Below, piece by piece: positions 1-11,800 of a stretch of DNA of 64,000 nt. Position numbers and translations under genes: made by a program. This DNA is from Chalciporus piperatus. Its lineage: Eukaryota > Basidiomycota > Agaricomycetes > Boletales > Boletaceae. Each line of letters begins with the position of its first letter. The stretch's first letter is position 1. The notes beneath the pieces are model-generated. The model saw only the letters and a list, made by a program, of their open reading frames with translations. It was not told the DNA's origin and did no database searches. The stretch is taken from assembly GCA_038093975.1 (NCBI GenBank), contig JBBPTG010000014.1:248001-312000 (forward strand). Reading direction: 5' to 3'.

Positions 1-1370
1 CGCACTTGTTTGAGACGACACTATGTAAATGAAATGTGACCGAGACACCTACTTGGTCTCCATCGCATATCCTCCCAAGGCACAGGATGAAAGTATTCCA
101 TTGCAGGTCCCCATCGCGATGGGGTCAGCGGTATGATAAATATGTGTGACATGTTGTGTAGAAGGCTGCAAGGACAAGGCGTGTGTCAGAATGCACCTTT
201 TTTTCAGTCTGGATAGACGCATCACATACAGGGGATGGAAGATGTAACCTCTTCGCTGCCAACTTATCCCCCGGCGACTCGAAAGCCACAACCGGAACTC
301 CAAAAGTGATGCCAAGCAGCGACGCCAGCGCACCACCTGCCACAATCCATGGTCAGCACAATACACCCTCGAAAACGAAATCACATCAACCCACCCAACG
401 AGTGTCCAGTGATCCAAATATTGGACGTGGGATACATATACGTTAAATTATTGTATAAATTCTATAGCATCAATGACGCGCTCAACGATCAGCTTCCGGA
501 CGTCCTTCCGCGGGAGTATAAGCAATAACCACTCACGGTACCGATAGGGTAGAATAGACTGTCCTCCTCAAGCGAGGTCTCCAAACAACTCTGATCACAT
601 TTCGACCCGCCTCGATAACACCCGCACACCGTCGTCCACGTCCAATCGATTCTTGCACAACAACAGCTGAAGAGCAGGTTATCGTTCAATCGGTCTTTCT
701 TCCCCGTAGGACCTCCACTGCCGAACAAGGCAGCAGAAGTACCTTTGATGGACACTACGACCGTCGAGTTGTCAGGCGTCGCGAACACATGGCCACGCAA
801 CCCATCACTATCGGGTTCCCAACCAAAAGGGTAATTCTACATCGCGAATCGTCAGTGCGCAACTCGAAGCCAGGGGAGGGATCACGCAGCACAGTTACTT
901 ACATTGTTCCACTCCCCGCTCAACTCATACCACGCTGCATCGTCCGGCGTGACATACGCATTGTTCGTCATCTTTGCAAGTTCGAGAAGCGTTTCCCGAC
1001 TCTCGATATCCGGACCCATGATCTCGTCCTCGTACCAGGTGAGATCCGCGCTCTGGGCATGTCGGATGGATCGGATTCGAGCAGCCTCGTGCTCTGTGAA
1101 GGACGAAGGACGGTGTGAAGGCAATCTTCTTGTCGCTATCGTGTATCCCGTCTTGTTCCCTCCTCCCAGTGAGAGTCCTCTAGTCGTCGCAGCAGGAACG
1201 TCGGAGAACACCACGTGAGCGTCGGGTGACAAGGCATGTTGATGCCTTAGCTCAAAGTGAAGTTGGTCATGTCTGCCGCCCTTGGTGGCATACGGTCGTT
1301 TGTGCGAGTCTTGGGTGGCAAAATAGTTGAGGAGAGGGAGGAAGAGAACCGTTAGTGCGGTGGGTAACAT
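1..1370 (-). CDS. ATG15: ATG15 autophagic phospholipase/lipase (3' end cut by window)
   Basis: Atg15 is the vacuolar lipase that breaks down autophagic and Cvt bodies. The ATG at 1370 opens with a hydrophobic signal-anchor ([18 protein letters not shown]), as expected for a type II membrane protein sorted through the multivesicular body route. The family block [21 protein letters not shown] follows near residue 140 in two adjoining pieces, then [15 protein letters not shown] and [11 protein letters not shown]. The lipase serine motif GHSLGGALAS is split by an intron (TTGG / GTGGTGCG), and the DP aspartate motif (TADPIAMG) is present. Introns lie near 911-850, 520-445 and 390-345, with a short 32-nt one predicted just before the left edge. 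The catalytic histidine would lie beyond position 1. Identity is confident; junctions are inferred. Confidence 0.92.
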
Positions 1371-1640
1371 CGACCAAGCACGAAATTGAAACGTGCCCAA
1401 CAGAGCATTATCACTGCTGACTCATCCAAAGCATGCCATGAGGATATTATCATAATGGAATTGACAATGCAAAGTAATGTAGTACAAATTCGAGAAGGAT
1501 GTGAAGCACAAGTATGCGATGAAGAGAACCCAACTATATCTAACCAGGATTAAATGTCCCATGCCCAGGATCTCCAAGAGCCATCACTACATTACGCGTA
1601 TTATGGTATGATTTTGGGGATGTCGAGGGAATCTAGATAA

Positions 1641-4443
1641 TTAAGCAGAGAGAGCGAGACTCTCCATGGCAAGGTCGAGAGGATCGGCGAAGGCAGAGGT
1701 AGCCTTGACAGCAGCAACATCTGCATTCGCATCTCTGCCGAAGAATACCTCAGGGCTTGTGCAGGCTGCAACTGCACGCCGCATGTGTGTCGAAAGGAAG
1801 GATAGACCGACTTGGTATGCAGCTGTATAAAAACGCTTAAGCATGCAATGTTCCACGACCCTGATTCTACTCACAGTTCATCCATCCGAATCCTTCACGA
1901 GGGACAAGTTTAAAGTCGATTCCCTGGTTCCCGTACTCGGCATCAACCAGATGGGAAAGCTTAACAGCATCAAACTATTCACACGGGATGATTAGAATCG
2001 TGCATGTGCACAGGAGGCAAAACATCTCACTTTCTCGGGAACTACACCATTAAAGTCGACGAAAGCCGTGGTCATCCTAATCCGATGCGAGTCAGTCCAT
2101 TCGCAGACACGGGAACGAAATGAGAAACATACATGTAGAGGAATCGATATGCAAGGCGTTGAGCCTCTTCCAGATAACCGTAACGCTCGAGACCAACCCA
2201 AGTCATGATCTGGTGAGGAGGCCTAAAGATGAATCATGTCAGCACCCAAGAACAACGTGATCCTTCAAGGTAACCAACCAGGCATATCTGAAGATTCGAA
2301 GAGTAAGTGAACATAGTCGATAAACACCAATCAATTTACGCACGGATAGTCCCATTGACGGTTCGGCCGATCGAGGGAAATCTTGCCGCGAGACTCTTCC
2401 GTACCAGACACCAGGCCTCCGAGAACCTCGAACTTCTTTAGCGACTGCGAACTAAGAAAATGTTAGCCAGAGCATCCACAAGTAGCCCTGAGACGTACAC
2501 AAGTTTCCAGCACTGTTCCTCGCTTGCACAACCCGCCCACAGTGCCCAGAAGCTTGTGACACTTTCATACAAGCTTTGCTTCTCCTGGACAGTATCGTAG
2601 TCGAAATAGAGGCCCTTGCTTTCGTTCCAAAGATACTTGTCAATCATCTCTCTTCTGAACTCTGCTCTCTCGAACCACTCTTCGCTGGATTGAGGTCGAG
2701 ACATCGAGCGCTCCCGATGTGGGTTGGCGTACGATTCAACGGACGGTGGGAATGGTGCAAGAGGGAAATCTTCTTCCAACTCCAACTCATCGTCGAAGAC
2801 CTCCCTAATGGCAGTGCCAATGTCAACCTCGTACTTGTACAGGAGTGCCTGAAGGTCGATCGTTCCAAGATTGGCACAACGCTTCTCGAACCGGTAGGTT
2901 GTGTCATGTCCAGACTCACGGACCGCCCGGTCGTGCAGGAAGTACTCGTCGAGTTCAGGTTCCTTGAGCGTCCCAGCAGTGTACTTCTCGCTGAACTCCA
3001 AAACCGAGATCCCGTGCTTGGCAGCGTACGGCTCGAGGATATGGGTGAAGTGGGTCGCCTCAGTCTCGGGCGGTATGCCCAAGCCGTCAGGGCGGTAACG
3101 GGAGAGACCCGTCTTGGGGTCCATGCGGGGCTCAGCGACCCAAATCGTGTGGTACTCCTTTATCGCCGCTTGTATGGCGCGTTTCAGCCACTGGCGATTG
3201 GCCTTCAAATCAGAGCGGTCTAGTTGGTTGTAGATTTGCAGGGCCATGTCGGTTAGGAAAGGAGGTTGAGACCGGCAAAGGTAGTAGCTCCGAGATCCGT
3301 TGAGAATCTTGCCGTAATGCTTGATCTCGAAGATAAAGTGGTCCACCATACCCTTTGCCATGGTGACTTGACCATCTACGAGGAGTCCGAGAGCGATGAA
3401 GTAGGAATCCCAGTTGTAAAGCTGAAGGGAAAAAAAGATGAGTGAAATTCGGGTCCGCGGCCAAGAGAACAAACCTCGTTAAAGCGAGCACCAGGTACAA
3501 TGAATGGAATTCCCTTTAGCGTCCGTCCGCCTTTGCCGTCATCCACCTCGTTCATCGCCAAAGCCAAAAGACCTGGCTTGGAGTTGAGACTCTTGACGAA
3601 AACTGGATCATCGGGTTTGGGTGGAAGAACCACGACATCGAGGTTCATGTGAGGCTTCTCACGTGCAACCTTGCGGTAATACTCTGCCATAGCAGGCTCG
3701 CCATGCGGAACATAGATCCGAGGCTGCACACGGCCAGTGCGGTTCTTGGGGTCTGCGGTAATGATCTCGAGACCATCTCCATCGATACGACGAGTGAGGG
3801 AATGCCAGAATGAGTTCTTGATCATGCGGGAGAGACGATCGACTGGGTTTTCTGTCAGACGAGATTCGTCAAGCACGATACGCTTTCGGCTATGGTCGCG
3901 AGCGAGCGCGAGTTCTTGGAGAAGGTTGGACAACATGTAGGTTCCCTGAAAATTGTATCAGCGTGTCGAATCGATCGGGAACTACAGAAGAAAGCCATAC
4001 CCGGATGTCAAACGTCTTGAAACCGTTGCTGGTGGCCGTTCCGAGGGCCATCATCTTGGGGCCTGCATCGGTGACGCTGATTTGCAAGTCACCGTCAGTG
4101 TCTTCCTGTTCGAGGACGACGCGGATGGTCTCCTCGACGTCAATGAGGAAACGGCGAGGTCCAGTGACGCTCTTCTCGTCATGAGACATTCGCCGGGCGC
4201 GCATGTGGGTGTCATCCTCGAAAGTGGGTGCCCGCTTTGGGTTATAACCGTGCACTTGAGACTGCAAAGAATGTCAGATAAATAGAGTTGACACGTCATC
4301 TAAACGCTCACCTGACTATATGTTCGGGAGCGGGAGAACGACTCTCCAGTACCGTAGTAAGTAGCAGCCTCGACATGGACTGGTCGAAGTTCCGAGTCCT
4401 CGATGAAAGTGAGACCAGGTGGGTGAGAGAGGGTGGGAGGCAT
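1641..4443 (-). CDS. NTH1: Neutral (cytosolic) trehalase, GH37
   Basis: Hydrolyses cytosolic trehalose to glucose during recovery from stress and spore germination. The start at 4443 ([10 protein letters not shown]) gives an N-terminal regulatory region with an RRMS site, a PKA-type consensus like those that control yeast Nth1. It is followed by the EF-like calcium loop [12 protein letters not shown] specific to neutral trehalases. The catalytic domain carries the GH37 signature PGARFNE..YNWDSYF, interrupted by an intron, then [15 protein letters not shown] and the second signature QWDYPYAWPPHQIM, assembled across three exons near 2360-2200. The C-terminus contains [14 protein letters not shown] and [17 protein letters not shown] and stops at 1641. 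About nine introns are needed. All key motifs are intact, so it looks functional. Confidence 0.95.
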
Positions 4444-5855
4444 TGCGAACAAGGATACGTGAGCGGTTAAAGAACGGTGTTGGGGCAAGGGTAGAGCTGT
4501 GGGGTAATAAACGCAAGGTTCGGAATGGAGCAGGACCAAGGGGTAGCGGGATTTTATGTTAGCGTTTTATTTCCCGGCAAATAGCACGTTGTCAAAAATA
4601 ATCGTGGAAATCCGAGTCACGATCGTTCTGCGGGAGCTCAACGAACCAGTGGCGCTAATTGGCGAGCTCGACGGAGCCCGCGTGCTTGGCACACTCAGGT
4701 GGACTAGCACGGAAGAGGTGATCACCCTAGATCAGACAAGTTACCTCGCGATGGGAGTCAACGGGATAGATCGAGGATCTGTTTCGAACTTGAAGATGCG
4801 TGTTTGTCTCGAACGAAGAGGGCGACGATGACAACGAGGCAGACTGATGCTGATAACCTCCCTCTTTTTATATCCAAGTCATTTTGGCTTCCCACCTTCA
4901 TTCTGGATGAGACTCGTCCGGAGCGCCCCCACTTCCCATTTGGTCGAGCTTCTTCTGGTACCGCATCACTGAGATCAGCAGTCCAGGACCGACTCTTCCT
5001 CTCCCGCCCACCCATCGACGAACATTGTTTGCTGATATCCTCAGAGGTTGCCATCGCAGTAGCACCCACGGGTCAGAGACGGTCCCGTATGTCCCGTATG
5101 TCCTTCCCAGATTTCTTACAACGCAAGACTCAAGTTCCGTTCCGAGCAACATATTTTCACCTTTTAATACTGCTCAGGGACACGGCCCCCTCTCAATCTC
5201 AGATCTCAGCACTCCATCCACCTCTACGCGAGCATCCACAGAGATGAGATGGATAGTCTGGGTGCACCTCGTATTTCGGGGATTGGAGCTCAGGAGCCTA
5301 TTCACTGTCCATCCTGACGTCACTCGATCCCGTTCCGTCGCTTCTATCTTCCAAATGAAGCTTCGTTGTCACCGACTCATCTCGTCCCATTTTTTTCACA
5401 CCAGATGGCGTCGGATGCACAGCCAATCACATGCCGCCAGCGCCGCCGCATGGATTCACTTCGTCCTTCGGAGAATCGCGCATCGTTGCTACCTTGCTCC
5501 GCTCCCTCGTGTGCGTGCCAGACGGATGAGCCAGGATTTCGTATCCACCTCTGCGTGTGAGTTTCACTATCTCAAAGGCCGCGCTGACGCATCCTTCATA
5601 CTTGCGAACTAGAGAAATGATTCTCGGACGCGTCAAGAGAGCCTGTGGTGCTTCTTCAAATCCCACTTCTGAAAATTACTGTAAGCCACGCGTCGTGGGC
5701 AACATAAGAACTTCGCATCTCGTTTGGTAGAAACACGATGAATCATTAACGACAACAAGACACGATGTGGTACAACTAGCAGCGTCAGATAATTGCGCGC
5801 ATAGCTACCCTCCTGTTTATATCGGTACCCCACAAACTTGCCAATCCTACCCAGT
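4444..5855. other. Intergenic: trehalase promoter region
   Basis: This is the upstream region of the trehalase gene and the 3' side of the giant VWA gene. It holds AGGGG (4539-4543) and CCCCT (5187-5191), which match the stress-response element known from yeast NTH1 promoters. Two short matches in 1.4 kb can arise by chance. An open frame of about 195 codons on the plus strand (5025-5612) has no recognisable domain and is not called as a gene. Confidence 0.3.
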
Positions 5856-8800
5856 TCAGTGCATCAAGGCACCCCGCGGTTTCCTGAGGGACTCTGCGAT
5901 TCCCAGGAAAGTCTCAGCAAGTTGAACCTATCACGGTGTGTTCAACAATCAAGTGCTAAAGTGGGCAGGGAAAAGACTCACTGTATCCAGGGCTTTGCTA
6001 AAGGTCGAAAGTATGGTGGATGACGCAGGTGCGAGAGGGTCACGAGCCACGCTGTTCTGTGCATCAAGTGCGATCTGCGTCATTCGTTTCAATACATCGG
6101 TGTTTGCATCAGGACCAAACGACACCGAGTGGAATGAAAGTGGTTTCCTGCATCGATTAGGATGAGAGAAGTGTTCGAGGGATGCGGAGTGCTAGATCAT
6201 ACCCCAGTCGGATCGCTGAACGGCATAGGTCTTGCATGACCGCGTCGGTTAATGACCATATACCGTCAGACAAGAAGATGATGACCGGTGTTCTAGAGAA
6301 ACTCAGAACTCCGATGCACTCGATATGTCAGTTAGGTGTTTACCTCTCCGTACTCCAGTTCCCTTCCATAACTCTCTGGGCGTGACGAAGCGCACCATCG
6401 AAGTCGTTCTCTCCCGCAGCTCGGTATCGTAGCACCATATCTAGTAACTGATCGGGAGAACTGTTGAAATCGTTGATACAGACCTCGTAGGTCAGGTGGT
6501 CATGCATGATAATACTGTAGGAGTCCCGGCGAGGCAAGTGGCTTTGAGCAGCGGCTGTTGCACGGGCTGTCCAGAATGGGTAGAGAGAGGAATATACCGC
6601 TCCAAGTCTGTCATTTGCCGTTGCGCAGATTTTCGCGTACACAGGTGTACTGGGAAGGGGAAGGCGATCCATGCTCATCATGGAGCCAGACCTAATCACT
6701 CACTCATGAATGACGGCTCAGAAGCTAGATGACCTTATCACAATACCTGTCAATGAGGAATATCCTGGAGAATGATACGCGTTAAAACACTCGTACTGCA
6801 GACATCAGAACAAAGTGTCACTTACACGTGGAATGCCTGCTGTAATACCACCGGATTTTTACATGAAAAGTGATGGCCATCATTCGATACATATCCCAAT
6901 CCTTCTGGGGGAGCCCTCGGATCTGCTGGTGGATGGAAGAGAGGAAGCGTGCAGTACGAGGGCTGGGCAGGATTTCCGCCCGCTGCCACTGTATGCTCGG
7001 GACCTAAACTCCAGGATTCATTCACTTCCCGAGACTTTTACTGCGGTACGTACCACTACACATAGCATCACTGTGAAGATCGTGAGCAACCTGTAATCTC
7101 CCATGGTGAATAAAACCGTCTCACCATTTAGCAAAGGTAGCCTGCTCCTCCCGTGAATACGGGTCCTTGAAACCTAGCAACAGTCGGCGACCTGTAAGTA
7201 AGCGAGAATCCAGAGCGCACTACAGCTTACCGGTTCGCTTCCAGTAAAGGCTATGAGTCAAAAAGTCTTTCGGTCGCTCTGGACTGGGTTGCATCCTCCT
7301 TGCGATGTGCTGCACTTCTTCGTTTCCTGCACACGTAGCTGGGTCTTCAGCACGGCAGTAGTCCAAGTGAATATGTCGTCCCAATGCCTGACAGACGAGG
7401 TTGCACAACATGGGGGCACCCTCGTCGTTCGTGGAGAAGCGTCTTCCGTCAATTTCAACACCCTCATCGTCATCTCCGTCAATAGCCCAGCGAGTTAGGG
7501 CCATCGATCCGTGCCGGGTATCATGTTCTTGTTGGGAGTGGCCTGTAGAGTCATGAGCAACGTCCTTGTCCCCCGAGGTCATGCTTACCTAGAGGTAACG
7601 TGCAGAAATAACCGCAGTTTGCACAACGCACCTCACAAAAGTGGAATGTAGTAGCATCTAGACTATGTACGTGGGGTCCATTGTGCTTTGTTTTAGTGGG
7701 TGGAATGACCTTGGCGCATCTCAAACGTTTTGCCACTGTAGTAAACTTAGTCAGGCTATAGTCCGTCAGGGAAGCAAGCATTGACGTTTACCTTGGGAAA
7801 ACTAAGTTGAAGCATGTCGTCAGCACATCTAGCTTCTGCATATAATACAATAGCATACCCTAGTATACTGGAATGTTTCATGCCGACCGGTGAATGTGAC
7901 TTCGATTGAATGAGGAGACGTGTCGATTTCGCAGATTCCTGGGGCAGTGCATGATCGAGAACAAGAGTGTTCCTGCCTGTACGAGATTAAGCATGTTGCG
8001 ACCCGAGACTCAGCACGATCCACGATCTCACCCGCATAGATGGACAGCATCTGGTTCCAGGCCGTGCAAATGATCGCGGTTCGCACAGAGCCTCTTGCAA
8101 AGTTGACAAGTCATGGAGCACATGCGAAGATCACAATGGTGTTTTTCGTGCTCGACGGTGCTGCAGTAATTTCCAAGCCGACTTAGTTCTGGTCATAAGA
8201 ACAACTTCTTACTCACCTCGGGACACTACATTTACCAGTGCAACTGAACGTTGAGCCATCGGGCAGGGAAATGAATGCGAGGTCACAAGCCTGCCAGAAT
8301 ACAATCAGCGAAGAGAGAGTACAGGCGGAACGAACGCACTTCGCCGCATGCGTGGACTGTAGCAGAGCAAACGTGATCATCATCGGCGTGGCTCACGACC
8401 TTTGTGCATTCTTCCAAACACCCACTCTTCCCGAGAAGCTTACAGGGCTTTCCGCAAAGGTGCGCAGTCACAACACATCTATGGAAGGATGAGCACGCAT
8501 GTTTCAAATCGCCCAGGAGCTCAAAACTCACATATGCTTTCCGGGATGGCCGGCACTGTGGGACATGAGTACGAACAAACTGCCAAGTGAGAGAACTCAC
8601 GTCATAGAGCACTGCTTCCTCTCCTCTCGCGATTCAGTACAGAAGTCACAAACGTGCGAACAAGTATGGTTCGTCCCACAGTTGTGGTGGCCATCATGCA
8701 TCCGGCTTTGGATGCACGACAAATGGCACGAAGCGCATTTCATCTTGCAAAGCTGTACGCTACCTTTCAAGTCGACTGACGCGTTCTCGAAAGTCCTTCG

Positions 8801-11800
8801 TAGTTCAGCTATGCTGGCATGTCCTGCCTGAAACCGAGTTAGGTTTGAGGATATCCATTTGCGAACGAGCTCGGTCCTCGAAGATGCAAGGTCTTCGAGG
8901 TATTGACCAAGCGCCTCAGTCCATTCATCGTCCGGTATGAGCTGACGTTCGGCGTATCTTCCCCAGGTTTCGCGAAGAGCGATCAGGGTCTTCTCGCGAT
9001 TCGCAGACTGCAATGGTAGGGAATCCGTGTTAGGGAGGAAGAACTGCGCCTCACTGTCCTCCCCATCGATAGGGGCATCGGTGTCAAGGTTCTAGGTTGT
9101 CCAAGAATCAGCCAGTGTTCGAAGAAAAGTAAGGGTGAATCACCTTGAGAGGCTCCGTATCTGGTTCAACCTCTTGTAAACCGTAAGTCAGAGCAATCGG
9201 AAGCATGTTGAGAAGTAGCTGGGCACGATGCGAAGCCATGGTCTCTGTTGAGGAAGCTCAGAGCAAGGATAGAAAGACTGGGCAGGAAACGCACGAGATA
9301 GAGCTCCCCAGTCGTTTGCCTAATCCCCATCAGCATCTGCATGCAAGTATATGGGTCACCAACCTTGAGTTTTGCCATCAGAGTCTTCATTAGGTGCAAA
9401 AACTCTCCAGCAGCTTTGTGAGTCAATACTTGTTGATCAAGGTATCGTTTGAGGACAGGGAAAAGTCGGTAGAATTCCTTGGACTCGATAACCGGCCTGT
9501 CCAAATCATACGTCAGAATCGGGCAGATCAGTGGGAAATGGAAATCCTCACCAAGGAATGATGTTTAACCTCCCAGCATGAAGACGTGAGATGAAGTTCG
9601 CTTCTTGTTCATCCTGAACGATCTTCTGGAACTTCAGCGAGAACCTACACGCAGTTAATTACCGAGAATCAACTACAGAGTCGATACCCACTCTCGCACA
9701 ATCTCTTTTTTGTCAGAATCTACGACATCCTGAAGGAACATATCAGCATTGAACAGATAGGACGAGGATTGACCTAAGTGCGACCTTGATAATGATAACC
9801 AGTGTCGACTGGAAGAGCGATGGGTTGGCAGCTGGGTCCAATACTGTTGAACTCGATTGGAAGGACTGAAAAAGCCCCGTGATATCGCGACTAAGCGCAA
9901 AGTTGTTACGGAATAGGACCTTTGAACCATTAATAACGTCGATATAGTGTATAGATTCGGGAATACCAGATTAGATATCGCGGTGTTGAAAAGAACTAGG
10001 AGTGTGTCTTCCTGGACGGAGCGTTCGATACTATGTACACCTGACAAAAGACCAATGTTCAGCGGATTAAGCATGGTGAAAACACACTCATAGATACCTT
10101 CAAAATCGAGCGCAACCACGAGTGCATCCGCGGTCGGTGTTACAGACATCCAAACACCTTCCGTCGTGCGCATGGCGGACCCCGCAAATGATGTATCCAC
10201 GAGATGGTTCAGTGCATAGCTCTTGCCCACCGACTGTTCGCCCATCGATGACACCACTTTCACCGGCTAGAAGACATGGCTGTTCAGTTGAGGACCTCGG
10301 TGGCATGAAGACGATGCTTACTTTGTCAGACATATACGACTGGAAGATAGACTCATACCATCCAAAGGATATAGAATCTACTATCCGATTCACATCGGCT
10401 CCTAGCAACGACTTCTCCATCTCTGGTGAGTAGACGCCATCTTTAAGCGGGACGAAGCGATTCTCTCTCGCAACGGCGATTTGGATGGGGATCAGACATA
10501 GGAAGTCCACGATCCACTCTCCAGCTTTGAATCGAGAGACAGGCCACTGCTTTTTAGTCCCGAACTCCGCCGCAAAAACAGGAAACGCGATTGCATCGAC
10601 AGTGAGATTTCTGAGCAGATCGCCTGTCGGCTTCTTGGTCGACCGCTCAAACGTAGTGATCAGATCTGAGAAGTGGGATGGGAAAAGGTGATAGTCACGA
10701 TCGACGACGAAGAGAAGTCGCCTAGGGATGTGGTTCTTTGACGCGGTGATCGCAGTGCGCTGCACAGCCGGAACAACGGGAAAACGTGTCCATACTTCAA
10801 TGTGACAATCCAAAAGGCAATTGTGGGCTGTGGATCTCTCTTCTTTCGAAGAACGACCTCCATTATTCCTCTCCTTGAACATGAATTCGGTGACCTTTCG
10901 TGTAATGTCTAAAGCGACGGATTGGCAAGAGCGGGATTTGATGTCTAATTTGATGAGGTGAATGGAGGTCCTATTGACGATTGAAGTCATAGTCGAGGAA
11001 TCTTCTGCCGTGAACTCAGGTAGGGTGAGAGAAAGACCTTCCGTTGAGCCGAAGGTACTCCAGTGAAACGCGGTAACTCGTGGACCCGAGTCGGTGGAGA
11101 AGAATGCGAGGAAGCATGAACCATCCGGGGAAGAATGAATCTTGGTCGGAATGCATGGTAGAGTGAGAGTTGCAGGGCTGCGACCAAAGATCAGATACAT
11201 AAAAAAATCGGGCACAATGCGCACCGGAATTGCATTGTGGTCAATGAAAATATCCTCGCATGGGCATGGGAATCAATAAGGAGTAGCTCCTCGCTGCCCG
11301 CAACGAAGCAAGCATTGACAATCTCAATGCCCTCGCTGTACCAAGGTAACATGTTGATCGCGCTACCTGACGCTTGGAACCCTCGCGTGTTATCATGGAT
11401 AAAGATATGCAACTGCAACTGAAGTAACGTTCAACAATGAGCAAGGATCATCCATGGTGAGGACTCAAACCTTCTCGCAAGCCACAATAGCGAGCATCCG
11501 TTTAGACTCGCCAAAGGCCAGGACAAACTCCTGTCCGATCTTATCGCGATGAAGGGTTTTGGCGCGTCCACGACCGATGGCGTTTTCCATTGCCGCGAGA
11601 TTTTCCAGATAGAGTTGCAAATTTCCACTTTGGTCGACAACGACGAGTAACATGCCTTCGCCCTCTAGCAACTGGGCATGGCTGCAGTTGCGGCGAACGG
11701 GTCTGACTTCGGCGAATTATCCCGAGGATTGGATGACATACCAGATAGTGTGCCCTAACGGAAGCATGAACGAGTGTGACGATTTGAAACGTGGTGCTGG

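Noticed and set aside
5025..5612. Plus-strand open frame of 195 codons in the trehalase upstream region
   Set aside because: No recognisable domain, no supporting splice or neighbour context, and it sits in a region expected to be promoter. Not excluded, but unsupported.
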